Positions 10,086-19,101 of a DNA stretch of 64,000 bases are shown here, in pieces; within the stretch, counting starts at the first letter, position 1, and each line of letters starts with the position of its first letter. Source of the stretch: Chitinophagales bacterium (GTDB taxonomy: Bacteria; Bacteroidota; Bacteroidia; Chitinophagales; JADIYW01); NCBI GenBank assembly GCA_020636545.1, contig JACJXS010000016.1, positions 41,850 to 105,849 of the forward strand, written 5' to 3'. Under the pieces are notes generated by a model that ran no database searches, was not told the origin of the DNA, and was given only the letters and a program-made list of their open reading frames with translations. The translations under genes and the position numbers were made by a program.

Positions 10086-11054
10086 TTAAAAACCTGTTGG
10101 CTTTAAGTTTAAGCCCATTTTTTCATCTAAACCAAATATCAAATTCATATTTTGAACTGCCTGCCCAGATGCACCTTTCAGTAAGTTATCACTTGCACTT
10201 ACTACAATCAGCTTACTGCCTTGTTTTTCCAAATAAATCAAACAATAATTAGTGTTTACAATCTGTTTTAAGTTGATATTGGTATCCGATAAGCGAACAA
10301 AAACAGCATCTTTATAAAATGATTCATAGAGCGTTCTGATATTTTCTATACTTTCATCTGTCGAAATGATTGATGTAGCAATAATACCACGTGGATAATC
10401 GCCACGATAAGGAACTAAAAGTAGAGATTGATTATAATTTGCTTGCAACTGCATCAAACTTTCATTAATTTCTCCAACATGCTGATGTGTCAAAGTTTTG
10501 TAGGTACTCATATTGTTATTTCTCCAAGAGAAATGAGATGTCTCACTGAGCTTATTTCCAGCACCTGTTGAACCAGTGATGGCTGAAATATGAATATCAC
10601 CATTCAATAATTGATTTTTAGCCAAAGGTAATAATGCCAATTGAATAGTTGTGGCAAAACAACCTGGGTTAGCAATTTTATTTGCAGTTTTTATTTTTTC
10701 TTTATTCAATTCAGGCAAACCATATACAAATTCGCCAGCATCAGCTTTTAACCTAAAATCATTACTTAAATCGATAATTTTTGTACTTGCAGAAAATTGA
10801 TGCTCTTTTAAAAATGGTTTAGTATCTCCATGTGGCAAACATAGAAAAACACAATCTACGTTTGGATAAATCTCATTTGTAAAAGTTAAGTCTGAATAAA
10901 AAATATCTTGATGAATATCCGATATTTTTTTACCAAATTTCGAACGACTATAACAAAAATCTATTTTTACTTTTGGATGTTGTAATAAAACTCTTATCAA
11001 TTCGCCACCTGTATATCCTGTTGCTCCAATGATTCCAACATTTATTTGTTCCAT
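10086..11054 (-). CDS. argC: N-acetyl-gamma-glutamyl-phosphate reductase
   Basis: Third enzyme of arginine biosynthesis: NADPH-dependent reduction of N-acetylglutamyl-5-phosphate to the semialdehyde. The N-terminus has the nucleotide-binding GATGYTGGELIR, and the active-site cysteine lies in NPGCFATT (about residue 130). Other conserved stretches are VFLCLPHGD and PHRGDY-like VPYRGDYPRG. Length 322 is normal for the short ArgC form. The other arg genes are not adjacent; the gene stands alone, tail to tail with the OmpA-like gene. Confidence 0.96.
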   Translation of the reverse strand: MEQINVGIIGATGYTGGELIRVLLQHPKVKIDFCYSRSKFGKKISDIHQDIFYSDLTFTNEIYPNVDCVFLCLPHGDTKPFLKEHQFSASTKIIDLSNDFRLKADAGEFVYGLPELNKEKIKTANKIANPGCFATTIQLALLPLAKNQLLNGDIHISAITGSTGAGNKLSETSHFSWRNNNMSTYKTLTHQHVGEINESLMQLQANYNQSLLLVPYRGDYPRGIIATSIISTDESIENIRTLYESFYKDAVFVRLSDTNINLKQIVNTNYCLIYLEKQGSKLIVVSASDNLLKGASGQAVQNMNLIFGLDEKMGLNLKPTGF

Positions 11055-11071
11055 TTCTTACCTATCTATTT

Positions 11072-11482
11072 TTACTTCTTTACAATTAAGTTGTCTATAT
11101 TTTCAAATTTAGTATAGAAATCATTATTAGAGATTTTCTGGGTTTTACCATATTCATCTAATGATATTTCTTTGTTATTGCTTGACCATTTTCCAGAGAG
11201 CTGATAATATTTAATTCCTTTGTAAGCATCTTTGTCTTCAGGAATAATAAATACTTGTTGCTCATAAGTGCCATCATCGTACAAAATAAGAAAAAAAATC
11301 TGACTTCTCAAACCACTTTTTGTGGTTAATGGTGGATAATTAATTTCATGTCTCCAAATAGATGCAGACCTATTCTTAATTTTTTCTTTATCATATTCTT
11401 GACCTTCTGGATTTTCACCAAATATAAAATTTGTTATAAGGCAGAAAGCTAGAAGGACAATATTTCTGTATATTATTGACAT
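11072..11482 (-). CDS. hypothetical secreted protein
   Basis: I do not recognise a family. The 136-residue product begins with a clear signal peptide (hydrophobic about residues 3-20) followed by a polar, beta-rich region with several tyrosines. The ATG at 11482 is preferred over the TTG two codons upstream. It lies 17 bp upstream of argC on the same strand, so it may share a transcript, but nothing links it to arginine synthesis. Confidence 0.6.
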   Translation of the reverse strand: MSIIYRNIVLLAFCLITNFIFGENPEGQEYDKEKIKNRSASIWRHEINYPPLTTKSGLRSQIFFLILYDDGTYEQQVFIIPEDKDAYKGIKYYQLSGKWSSNNKEISLDEYGKTQKISNNDFYTKFENIDNLIVKK

Positions 11483-11618
11483 CAGCAAGAATCATAGTTA
11501 GTGTAAAATTACTAAGTATTTTGATAGAAATCAATTAAAACAGCAAAAAGTATGTCTTGTATATCAAATATAATATATAATCAAAAAAAATGAATTATTC
11601 AGTAATCTAAAAGATAGA

Positions 11619-12758
11619 TTATTTTAATATTGCTCGGCTGATTACCAATTTTTGCACTTCAGACGTACCCTCTCCAATAGTACAAAGCTTAGAATCTCTA
11701 TAATGTTTTTCTACTGGAAAATCTTTAATATAACCATAACCACCAAAAATTTGTACGGCCTCAGTAGATGCATAAACAGCTACTTCTGATGCATAATATT
11801 TAGCGTAAGCAGATTCTTTATTGATATTCTCACCACGCATATACATATCAGCTGCTTGATAGGTTAATAATTTTGCAGCTTCAATTTTAGTGTGCATCTC
11901 TGCCAATTTGAACGCAATCGCTTGGAATGTGGAAATAGATTTACCAAATTGTTCTCTTTCTTTTGAGTATTGAACTGCTGCTTCATAAGCACCTGTTGCT
12001 ATTCCTAAACTTAATGCAGCAATAGATATTCTACCACCATCTAATATTTTTAAAGCTTGAACAAAACCATCACCAACATTACCTAAAACATTTTCTTTGG
12101 GAATACGGCAGTTGTCAAAAATCATTTCCGCTGTTTCAGAACAACGCATTCCTAGTTTATTTTCTTTCTTACCACCACTAAAACCTTGTGTTCCTCTTTC
12201 TACAACAAATGCAGTCATTCCACGACTATCTAATAATTCTCCAGTTCTTGCAATAACCACTGTTACATTACTTGAAATTCCGTGCGTAATGAAGTTTTTA
12301 GTTCCATTTATAATCCAATCGTCTCCATCTTGTCGAGCTACACATTGCATTCTTCCTGCATCTGAACCAGTATTGGGTTCTGTTAATCCCCAAGAACCAA
12401 TCCACTCACCTGATGCTAATTTTGGTATCCATTTTCTTCTTTGTGCTTCATTCCCAAATTTAAAAATATGATTCGTACATAAAGAATTATGTGCAGCAAC
12501 TGATAAGGTTAAAGAACCATCTACTTTGCCCAATTCGGTTAATGCTGTGATATATTCAAAATAACCAAAACCTGAACCGCCATATTCTTCAGGAATTACG
12601 ATACCCATTAAACCTAATTCTCCTAAAGCTCTTAATGTTTCAACTGGGAAATGTTGAGTTTCATCCCACTCCATCATATAAGGTTTGATATGTTTTTCTG
12701 CGAAATCTCTAATCGTTTGCGTAATTAAAATCTGGTTTTCGGTTTGATTAAAATCCAT
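11619..12758 (-). CDS. acyl-CoA dehydrogenase
   Basis: FAD-dependent enzyme that introduces a trans double bond between C2 and C3 of an acyl-CoA, passing electrons to ETF. The 379-residue protein has the standard N-terminal helical, middle beta and C-terminal helical domains. Visible landmarks are LTEPNTGSDA and WIINGTKNFITHG (flavin/substrate region), and the C-terminal IFGGYGYIKDFPVE and IGEGTSEVQ, which contains the catalytic-base glutamate position of the short-chain/butyryl type. Chain-length specificity is not decidable by eye. Divergent from the kinase-RapZ fusion gene. Confidence 0.93.
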   Translation of the reverse strand: MDFNQTENQILITQTIRDFAEKHIKPYMMEWDETQHFPVETLRALGELGLMGIVIPEEYGGSGFGYFEYITALTELGKVDGSLTLSVAAHNSLCTNHIFKFGNEAQRRKWIPKLASGEWIGSWGLTEPNTGSDAGRMQCVARQDGDDWIINGTKNFITHGISSNVTVVIARTGELLDSRGMTAFVVERGTQGFSGGKKENKLGMRCSETAEMIFDNCRIPKENVLGNVGDGFVQALKILDGGRISIAALSLGIATGAYEAAVQYSKEREQFGKSISTFQAIAFKLAEMHTKIEAAKLLTYQAADMYMRGENINKESAYAKYYASEVAVYASTEAVQIFGGYGYIKDFPVEKHYRDSKLCTIGEGTSEVQKLVISRAILK

Positions 12759-12840
12759 TTTTTTGTAATTTGTCGCTAAGATAAGAGAATTTTAAGTTTT
12801 TTTTATCAATTTTCAAAGTAAAACATAGATTTGCAATAGA

Positions 12841-14274
12841 ATGACAACACACGAACATCAATTAATTCAATTATTTGAACAATATTACAAAATTACACCT
12901 ACTTTAATATTACAATTACCACAGGCTGGTTCTGATCGAATTTATTTTAAATTATCCGCTGAAAACATTGAAGCAATTGGTTGTTGGGGCAATGATATCA
13001 AAGAAAATCAAACTTTTATTCATCATGCACTACATTTTAAAAAACTACATATTAATGTCCCAGAAATTTATGCAATTTCAGAAAATCAAGCTTATTATTT
13101 ACAAGAATATCTTGGCGATATAAGTTTGTATGATATCATTAAAAAAGAGGTTTTAGTCGAACATACAATCAATTATCTTAAAAATACACTAAAGTCATTG
13201 GCTTTTTTACAAATTAAGGGTGCTGAAAATTTTGATTTTAATACTTGTTTTCCAATTCAAGAATTTAATAGAAGCTCTATGTTTTGGGACTTAAACTCTT
13301 TTAAGTATTATTTTGTCCGAATGGCGAGAGTTCAATTTAATGAATTGGCATTGAATAAAGATTTCCATACTTTGTGTAATTTTCTATTAGAAGAAAAACA
13401 TTTATATTTTATGTTTCGTGATTGTCAATCTAGGAATGTAATGATAAAAGATGACCAACCTTATTTTATAGATTTTCAGGGTGGACGCAAAGGTGCTTTA
13501 CAATATGATGCTGCTTCTTTGATTTGGCAAGCTGGTGCAAAAATTCCATACCCAATTCGAGCAGAATTATTAGAATATTATACTAATGAAGTGTGTCAAT
13601 TAATAGCGCTTGATAAAAATGAATTTAAAGAAAAATATTATGGTTTTGTATTGATTAGAATATTGCAAACATTGGGTGCTTATGGCTTTCGTGGATTGAT
13701 AGAAAAACGACCGCACTTTCTTCAAAGTATCATTCCAGCTTTAGATAATATCAAATGGTTTTTAGGAAATATTGAGCTAAAAATTGATATTCCAGAGCTT
13801 AAAAACATTTTATTACAATTAGTGAATAGTCCTCTATTTAAACCAGAAGAAACTGAAAAGAAATCTAGTCTTTTACAAATTGAAATTAATAGTTTTTCTT
13901 ATAGAAGAGGTATTCCTGAAGAGCAACATGGTAACGGAGGTGGCTTTGTTTTTGATTGTCGTGGCATTTTAAATCCGGGTAGATTTGAACCTTATAAACA
14001 ATTACACGGAAAGGATAAAGCGGTTATTGATTTTTTAGAAAATAAGACAAAAGTTCATGAGTTTTTAGAAGGTGTATGGAAAACGATTGGTATTAATATT
14101 GATGATTATATAGATAGAGATTTTGGACATCTTCAAATTAATTTTGGTTGTACTGGCGGACAACATCGCAGTGTTTATTGTGCGGAACAAACAGCTAAAT
14201 TTATCGAAAAGAAATATGGTATTTTACCAAAAATCAGACATATAGAACGAGAAAACAACGGACAGTTTATTTAG
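12841..14274 (+). CDS. APH-type phosphotransferase fused to a RapZ C-terminal domain
   Basis: Two-domain protein. Residues 1 to about 320 resemble the aminoglycoside phosphotransferase/choline kinase-like fold: the segment MFRDCQSRNVMI holds the catalytic Asp and the metal-binding Asn, and YFIDFQGG the DFQ/DFG-like metal motif. This is the family that includes the amino-sugar kinase AmgK. Residues about 345-477 match the C-terminal domain of RapZ: SFSYRRGIP, VFDCRGILNPGR and GCTGGQHRSV. In E. coli that domain binds glucosamine-6-phosphate and the GlmZ/GlmY sRNAs. The RapZ N-terminal ATPase is absent, replaced by the kinase. A role in amino-sugar or cell-wall metabolism is an inference. The end overlaps the convergent engB by 8 bp. 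Confidence 0.85.
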   Translation: MTTHEHQLIQLFEQYYKITPTLILQLPQAGSDRIYFKLSAENIEAIGCWGNDIKENQTFIHHALHFKKLHINVPEIYAISENQAYYLQEYLGDISLYDIIKKEVLVEHTINYLKNTLKSLAFLQIKGAENFDFNTCFPIQEFNRSSMFWDLNSFKYYFVRMARVQFNELALNKDFHTLCNFLLEEKHLYFMFRDCQSRNVMIKDDQPYFIDFQGGRKGALQYDAASLIWQAGAKIPYPIRAELLEYYTNEVCQLIALDKNEFKEKYYGFVLIRILQTLGAYGFRGLIEKRPHFLQSIIPALDNIKWFLGNIELKIDIPELKNILLQLVNSPLFKPEETEKKSSLLQIEINSFSYRRGIPEEQHGNGGGFVFDCRGILNPGRFEPYKQLHGKDKAVIDFLENKTKVHEFLEGVWKTIGINIDDYIDRDFGHLQINFGCTGGQHRSVYCAEQTAKFIEKKYGILPKIRHIERENNGQFI

Positions 14275-14884
14275 TATTCGATGGCTGGTTTTTGCTCTCT
14301 TTTACAATCAATTGGATAAAATCCATTAATTCTCGTTGGCCTATTTTCCGTTCAGAAGAAGTTTTAAAAGATTGTGGTAATGTAGTCCAAGTCTGTAATA
14401 ATTCCCCATTGAACTTATCTATATTTTTCTTAATTTCTAAAGCTTTAGCTTTATCCACTTTAGTAAAAACAATAACAAATGGAACTTGATGTTGTCCTAA
14501 CCAATTGGCAAATTCAATATCCATTTTTTGTGGCGAAATAGAGGCATCAATCAGTAAAAAAGTACAATACAATTGTTCTCTATTTTTGAAATAATATTGA
14601 ATCATTTTCTCAAAATCAGAACGCATCGTTTTTGAAACTTTTGCATAACCATAGCCCGGCAAATCTACTAAATGCCAAGTATCATCAATTAAAAAGAAAT
14701 TTAGTTTTTGTGTTTTTCCAGGTGTTTGTGAAGTTTTTGCCAAATCCTTTCTATTGGTTACTAAGTTAATTAAGGAAGATTTCCCAACATTACTACGTCC
14801 AATAAAAGCAAACTCAGGAATTTCGACTTTAGGACATTCTGTTTCTTTATTAAATGAACCAACAAAAGTAGCTTTAGCAATCAT
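14267..14884 (-). CDS. engB: ribosome biogenesis GTPase EngB/YsxC
   Basis: Small TrmE-Era-like GTPase needed for 50S subunit assembly. The P-loop is GRSNVGKSSLI, G2 PGKTQ, G3 DLPGYGYA and G4 TKVDK, all intact. I place the start at the ATG at 14884, which gives the standard N-terminus MIAKATFVGSF and about 205 residues. The open frame extends to 15043, but that extension overlaps the divergent ubiE gene and its promoter and is hydrophobic, unlike EngB. The 3' end overlaps the convergent kinase-RapZ gene by 8 bp. Confidence 0.94.
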   Translation of the reverse strand: MIAKATFVGSFNKETECPKVEIPEFAFIGRSNVGKSSLINLVTNRKDLAKTSQTPGKTQKLNFFLIDDTWHLVDLPGYGYAKVSKTMRSDFEKMIQYYFKNREQLYCTFLLIDASISPQKMDIEFANWLGQHQVPFVIVFTKVDKAKALEIKKNIDKFNGELLQTWTTLPQSFKTSSERKIGQRELMDFIQLIVKESKNQPSNTK

Positions 14885-14964
14885 AATTAGCATAATTTTT
14901 AATGTATTATTTCCAATTTTAGATTTAATAATACATTGAGTGATTACAAATATAACATAAATTG

Positions 14965-14972
14965 TACCTTTG
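14965..14972 (+). promoter_or_regulatory. putative -7 box for ubiE-porT
   Basis: TACCTTTG fits TAnnTTTG exactly, 12 bp before the ubiE ATG at 14985, in the divergent engB/ubiE spacer. No well-spaced -33 TTTG is obvious. Confidence 0.45.
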
Positions 14973-14984
14973 TAAGTAAGAAAA

Positions 14985-15707
14985 ATGAAACAAACAGTTA
15001 CACCATATAATTCTAGCGAAGGAAAAAAGAAGCAAGTTGCCAATATGTTTAATAATGTAGCAGGTACTTATGATTTTTTAAATCATTTTTTCTCTTTGGG
15101 TATTGATAAGCTTTGGAGAAAGAAATTAGTCAAACTAATTAGTAGAGAACAACCACTTTTATTACTAGATGTTGCAACCGGAACTGGAGATTTAGCCATT
15201 GCAGAATCTGTTATTCCAAATATACAAATTACAGGCATTGATATTTCTGAAGGAATGTTGGAAGTTGGTAAAACAAAAGTAAAACAAAAACAAATCAATA
15301 ATATCCAATTAAAATTGGGAGATAGTGAAAATTTAGAATTTGCAACAGACTCTTTTGATGCGGTAAGTGTCGCATTTGGTGTAAGAAATTTTGAAAATTT
15401 AGAGAAAGGTTTGTTGGAAATGCAACGTGTTTTAAAACCGGGTAAAAAATTATTTGTATTAGAATTTTCAAAACCTTCTAATTTTATATTTAGAAGTATT
15501 TATTATTTATATTTTTTTTATATTTTACCTTTTGTTGGTAGAATTGTTTCAAAAGATAGTAGTGCTTATAGTTACTTGCCAGAATCCGTAAAAAACTTTC
15601 CGTCTGGCAAAGAATTTGTAGAAGTATTGCAAAAATGTAATTTTAAAGAAATAGAATGCAAAACCCTTTTCTTCGGAATCAGTTCCATATATATTGCAAG
15701 AAAATAA
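14985..15707 (+). CDS. ubiE: demethylmenaquinone methyltransferase (UbiE/MenG)
   Basis: SAM-dependent C-methyltransferase that makes menaquinone from demethylmenaquinone, the last step of the pathway. The SAM-binding motif I is DVATGTGDLA, followed by GIDISEGML. The family signatures VAGTYDFLNHFFSLGIDKLWR and FGVRNFENLEKGL are present (the first is a UbiE N-terminal hallmark). Length is normal at 240. The final 52 bp overlap the start of porT in another frame, a gene pair often seen together in Bacteroidota. Confidence 0.96.
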   Translation: MKQTVTPYNSSEGKKKQVANMFNNVAGTYDFLNHFFSLGIDKLWRKKLVKLISREQPLLLLDVATGTGDLAIAESVIPNIQITGIDISEGMLEVGKTKVKQKQINNIQLKLGDSENLEFATDSFDAVSVAFGVRNFENLEKGLLEMQRVLKPGKKLFVLEFSKPSNFIFRSIYYLYFFYILPFVGRIVSKDSSAYSYLPESVKNFPSGKEFVEVLQKCNFKEIECKTLFFGISSIYIARK

Positions 15708-16390
15708 ATTTAACACTTTTATTTGTTTGTGGTTTTGTGCTATCGTCGATGGCTCAGAGAAGTGCGTATGAAAACGATTTAAAATATCAACGTAAAAAAT
15801 TTCACTTTGGAATACATTTAGGTATTGGTATGTCTGATTTTAGGATTAGACACAGTAATGCATTTGCCTTGAGTGATTCCGTTCTTTCAGTTACCTCAAA
15901 ATTAACTCCAGGCTATGAAATTGGAGCTTTAGCAAGTTATCATCTTAGTAAAAATTTTGAATTAAGGGTTTTGCCTACTTTTTTGTTTAATGATAAGAAT
16001 TTAACTTTTAAATACAAAGATGAAACAACACAAAAATTGAAACTTTCCACGATTGTTTTTGATATGCCTGTAGAAATAAAATTCAAATCAGACCCAATTA
16101 AAGATTTTAAAGTTTATGTAGTAGCTGGTATGAAATATAGTTATGATTTAGGGACAAAATTGAGTGGACGTTTTGTTACTTACATGCCACAACAAAAACC
16201 AAATGATTTAGCTGTTAATTATGGTGTAGGTTTTGAGTTTCATTTCCCTTTGTTTATTCTTTCTCCAGAATTTAAAGTTTCCAATTCTATTTTAAATATC
16301 CATCAACCAACAAAAGATTTTACACAATCAAATATGATACAACGATTATATAATCGTACATTTTTATTCTCCTTAAATTTTGAAGGTTAA
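15656..16390 (+). CDS. porT: PorT-like type IX secretion outer membrane protein
   Basis: The 244-residue protein has a signal peptide (hydrophobic about residues 18-33, ending MAQ), then a beta-barrel-like series of alternating strands closing with FLFSLNFEG, an aromatic C-terminus typical of outer membrane barrels. The pattern KFHFGIHLGIGMSDF, then KLTPGYEIGALASYHL, then DKNLTFKY follows PorT of Porphyromonas gingivalis, an accessory component of the T9SS. Position directly after ubiE, with overlapping frames, is the recurring PorT context and supports the call. The start at 15656 places the first codons inside ubiE. Confidence 0.85.
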   Translation: MQNPFLRNQFHIYCKKINLTLLFVCGFVLSSMAQRSAYENDLKYQRKKFHFGIHLGIGMSDFRIRHSNAFALSDSVLSVTSKLTPGYEIGALASYHLSKNFELRVLPTFLFNDKNLTFKYKDETTQKLKLSTIVFDMPVEIKFKSDPIKDFKVYVVAGMKYSYDLGTKLSGRFVTYMPQQKPNDLAVNYGVGFEFHFPLFILSPEFKVSNSILNIHQPTKDFTQSNMIQRLYNRTFLFSLNFEG

Positions 16391-16630
16391 TAAGGATTTA
16401 AAAAAAATTATACTATTTGTCTGAACCTTGATTTTTAAGATTAAATGATGGACAGGATTTATTTTAGTTGTTAGTTTTTAGTGATAAGTGGTTAATGTAA
16501 TAATGAAGTAATAAAATAATTAAATAATGAATTTCTCAATACTTAATACTCAATACTTTCTACTCAACTTTCTACTTAATACTCAAAAAAAGTCTTGACT
16601 CATGATTCTAAAAATCTCACATCTCATCTT

Positions 16631-17629
16631 TCAATGCATAATCTTATAAATTAATTCTCGCAATAAATCAGGATTAGAAGTATTTGAACTAGCATACAAA
16701 CCTTTTGATTTAGCATCAAATTCATTGAGTAAATGAATAATTTCGATAGTTTTTGAATTGGAATAAAACCTAGCTCCGTTACGATAATCTTGAACAAAAA
16801 ATAAACCCATACTTCTAAATTCATTATCCGATTTATTTTTATGAGCATGAAAAACCAACAATCGACTAAAAAATTGATATAAATAAGCAATGATAGGAAT
16901 AGTAGAACCTGCTTTTGGATTCTTTTCAAAATACAAAGCAATCTTTATGGCTTTTCCAAAATCGTGTTGAATTACAGCTTTATTCATCTCACTTAAATTG
17001 TATTCTTTAGAAATACCAATCCATTTTTCAATTGCCTCTTTTGTAATTGGTGCATTTGGCGGAAGAACAACTTTTAATTTCTCTATCTCATTACTAATTC
17101 TAGATAAATCATTTCCTAAGTTTTCAGCCAATAATTGTGCCTCTGCATCAGCAATCTTTAAATTATTTGCACTTACAAATTGGCTTATCCATTGTGGTAA
17201 CTTTTCTTCTTTTATTTTCTCAGAATTAAAGAATACAGAGTTTTTTTCAATAGTTTTTGCAATTTTAGTTCTTTTGTCCAAAGCTTTGTGCTTATGACAA
17301 AAAATAAGTATAGTTGTTGCATTTGGCTTTGTGAAATAACTTTCAAGCTCTTCCCAAACTTTAGATTTAAACTCCTGAGCTTCTCTAATTAATACGACTC
17401 TGCGTTCTGCAAATGAAGGGTATTGATTGACTACATTTAAGATAGCGACGGAGTCAATATCTTTTGCATAAAAAATATCTAAATTAAAATCTTTCTCGTG
17501 AGGCTCTAAAGCTTTTTCAAGAATTTGTTGTTCAATTTTATCAATATAATAATCTTCTTCACCAAATAAGAAATAAATAGGTTGGAATTTTCTATGGTTG
17601 ATTTCCTTATTGATAGATTCAAAAGTCAT
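16631..17629 (-). CDS. holA: DNA polymerase III subunit delta
   Basis: Delta subunit of the clamp loader, which opens the beta sliding clamp. The 332-residue protein starts with the family pattern IYFLFGEEDYYIDKI and has the degenerate AAA+ fold without a functional P-loop, then a lid domain (LAENLGNDLSRISNEIEKL) and the C-terminal helical collar domain. It is divergent from the HsdR_N-like gene, a neighbour pair common in Bacteroidota. Confidence 0.93.
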   Translation of the reverse strand: MTFESINKEINHRKFQPIYFLFGEEDYYIDKIEQQILEKALEPHEKDFNLDIFYAKDIDSVAILNVVNQYPSFAERRVVLIREAQEFKSKVWEELESYFTKPNATTILIFCHKHKALDKRTKIAKTIEKNSVFFNSEKIKEEKLPQWISQFVSANNLKIADAEAQLLAENLGNDLSRISNEIEKLKVVLPPNAPITKEAIEKWIGISKEYNLSEMNKAVIQHDFGKAIKIALYFEKNPKAGSTIPIIAYLYQFFSRLLVFHAHKNKSDNEFRSMGLFFVQDYRNGARFYSNSKTIEIIHLLNEFDAKSKGLYASSNTSNPDLLRELIYKIMH

Positions 17630-17706
17630 TCTTAAAAATAATTAGGTAGTATTTAATAAAAAACTAATTTTGCTAAAATATTAAAAAAGCCTTGTATTTA
17701 GAAATT

Positions 17707-18141
17707 ATGCCTGAAAATAAAATAAAGATAAAACAAATTGATGGCGTAACATTTATACGATGTTTGGTACGAAAAAAATGGATACAATTAACGCCTGAAG
17801 AAAAGGTTAGGCAGTTTCTAATACATTATTTGTCTGAAGAATTATACTATCCAATAAAATATATATCAATAGAAAAAAAAATAGTGATTAACCAACTGAG
17901 TAAACGTTATGATATTGTCGTTTATAATTATGAGTTGCAACCCGTCATACTTATTGAATGTAAAGCAAATCACATAAAACTTAATCCAGAAAACCTTCAA
18001 CAATTATTAAATTATAATATACTGCTTAGAACACCCTATTTGATGTTGAGTAATGGAACGGAGCATTTAATCTATCAACTTAATGAAAATTCTATGGATA
18101 GAATTAAACAATTACCCGATAAATCTGTCATATTTAATTAA
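17707..18141 (+). CDS. type I restriction HsdR N-terminal domain-like protein (stand-alone nuclease fold)
   Basis: The 144-residue product resembles the N-terminal nuclease domain of type I restriction R subunits (HSDR_N_2 type) without the helicase part. The PD-(D/E)xK arrangement is visible as RYDIVVY followed by ILIECKA, giving Asp and Glu-x-Lys. The ATG at 17707 is preferred over the TTG at 17692. No hsdM or hsdS gene is nearby, and the gene sits in a core-genome context next to holA, so it is probably a housekeeping nuclease-like protein and not part of a restriction system. Confidence 0.8.
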   Translation: MPENKIKIKQIDGVTFIRCLVRKKWIQLTPEEKVRQFLIHYLSEELYYPIKYISIEKKIVINQLSKRYDIVVYNYELQPVILIECKANHIKLNPENLQQLLNYNILLRTPYLMLSNGTEHLIYQLNENSMDRIKQLPDKSVIFN

Positions 18142-18142
18142 A

Positions 18143-18751
18143 ATGATAACAATAATATTAATAACAATTACGGCACTAATCAGCTTTGCCGCTTTCAATA
18201 ATCATAGTATAACCTATAATTATATTTTTAATGCCAATAAAATCTATAAAGATAAACAATGGTATCGTTTTTTTAGTTCAGGGTTTTTACATGCCGATAT
18301 GTTTCACCTCTTTTTCAATATGTATGCCTTATACTTATTTGGGCGTTCGGTAGAAAATTTCTTATTGTTAAAATATGGAGATTTATTTGGCAAAATATTA
18401 TATTTATTTTTATACATAAGTGCCATTGCTGTAAGTAGTATTCCCGACTATAAAAAATATAAATTTAGTCCTAGTTATAATGCCTTAGGAGCAAGTGGAG
18501 CAGTTTCGGCAGTTATTTTTGTATGTGTTATTTTGTATCCCAATCAAGGAATTATGATTTTTCCCATTCCATTTTTTATTCCATCTTATATTTTTGGACC
18601 AATTTATCTAGCCTATTCCTATTATATGGCTCAAAGAAATATGGATAATATTGGACATAATGCACACTTTTTTGGAGCATTGTATGGTATAATATTTATT
18701 TTTGTTATTTATAAAGATGCTTTGCAGAATTTTCTACATCAGATTTTATAA
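18143..18751 (+). CDS. rhomboid family intramembrane serine protease
   Basis: Six-helix membrane protease. The ATG at 18143, one base after the previous stop, is chosen; the frame is open upstream but overlaps the HsdR_N-like gene. With this start the product has about 202 residues. Catalytic Ser118 is in GASGA and His175 in NAHFFGAL; the oxyanion-side HxxxN (His55, Asn59, in HLFFNM) is also present, so activity is expected. Substrates unknown. Likely translationally coupled to the HsdR_N-like gene. Confidence 0.88.
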   Translation: MITIILITITALISFAAFNNHSITYNYIFNANKIYKDKQWYRFFSSGFLHADMFHLFFNMYALYLFGRSVENFLLLKYGDLFGKILYLFLYISAIAVSSIPDYKKYKFSPSYNALGASGAVSAVIFVCVILYPNQGIMIFPIPFFIPSYIFGPIYLAYSYYMAQRNMDNIGHNAHFFGALYGIIFIFVIYKDALQNFLHQIL

Positions 18752-18910
18752 AAAACAATTACCGATTATAGACAATATAAATAATTAATTATCAAATAGA
18801 TAGTGTAATTTTAAACACAATATGAAAAATAAATTTGCAAAAGTTAATTTTAAATAATTATAAAGCGATTTTTTTTTCAACAGAATGCTTTATAAATCAA
18901 AATTAAGTTG

Positions 18911-18918
18911 TATATTTG
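18911..18918 (+). promoter_or_regulatory. putative -7 box for the tRNA-tuf operon
   Basis: TATATTTG fits TAnnTTTG, 58 bp before tRNA-Thr. It is followed by a small hairpin (18921-18947, CTCCgAAAATGT pairing with ACATTTTGGAG with one bulge) that would lie at the 5' end of the transcript. The -33 region is not convincing. Confidence 0.5.
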
Positions 18919-18976
18919 CACTCCGAAAATGTGATTTACATTTTGGAGTTGTTCTTTTAGTGTGTTGAAATAAATT

Positions 18977-19050
18977 GCCTGTGTAGCTCAGTTGGCCAGA
19001 GCAGCTGATTTGTAATCAGCGGGTCGGGGGTTCGAATCCCTCCACTGGCT
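18977..19050 (+). tRNA. tRNA-Thr (anticodon TGT)
   Basis: 74-nt cloverleaf. Anticodon stem GCTGA/TCAGC with loop TTTGTAA gives anticodon TGT. T arm GGGGGTTCGAATCCC is normal. The acceptor stem GCCTGTG/CACTGGC has one T-T mismatch at the fourth pair. CCA is not encoded. Confidence 0.95.
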
Positions 19051-19058
19051 CTAAATTC

Positions 19059-19096
19059 AATTAGGTTCACCTGAAAAGGTGAATCTAATTTTTTTT
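19059..19096 (+). terminator. terminator-like hairpin between tRNA-Thr and tRNA-Tyr
   Basis: A 14-bp stem (19059-19072 pairing with 19077-19090, one G-T wobble) with loop GAAA is followed by a run of eight T (19089-19096). It is a textbook intrinsic terminator shape, yet it lies inside the tRNA cluster, so it may attenuate downstream tRNAs and tuf or act as a processing signal. Confidence 0.75.
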
Positions 19097-19101
19097 AAGT
19101 T

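Noticed and set aside
14885..15043. Longer EngB N-terminus
   Set aside because: The extension overlaps divergent ubiE and its promoter and is hydrophobic, unlike the family.
17707..18141. Type I restriction system
   Set aside because: Only an HsdR_N-like nuclease fold is present, in core context, with no hsdM, hsdS or helicase.
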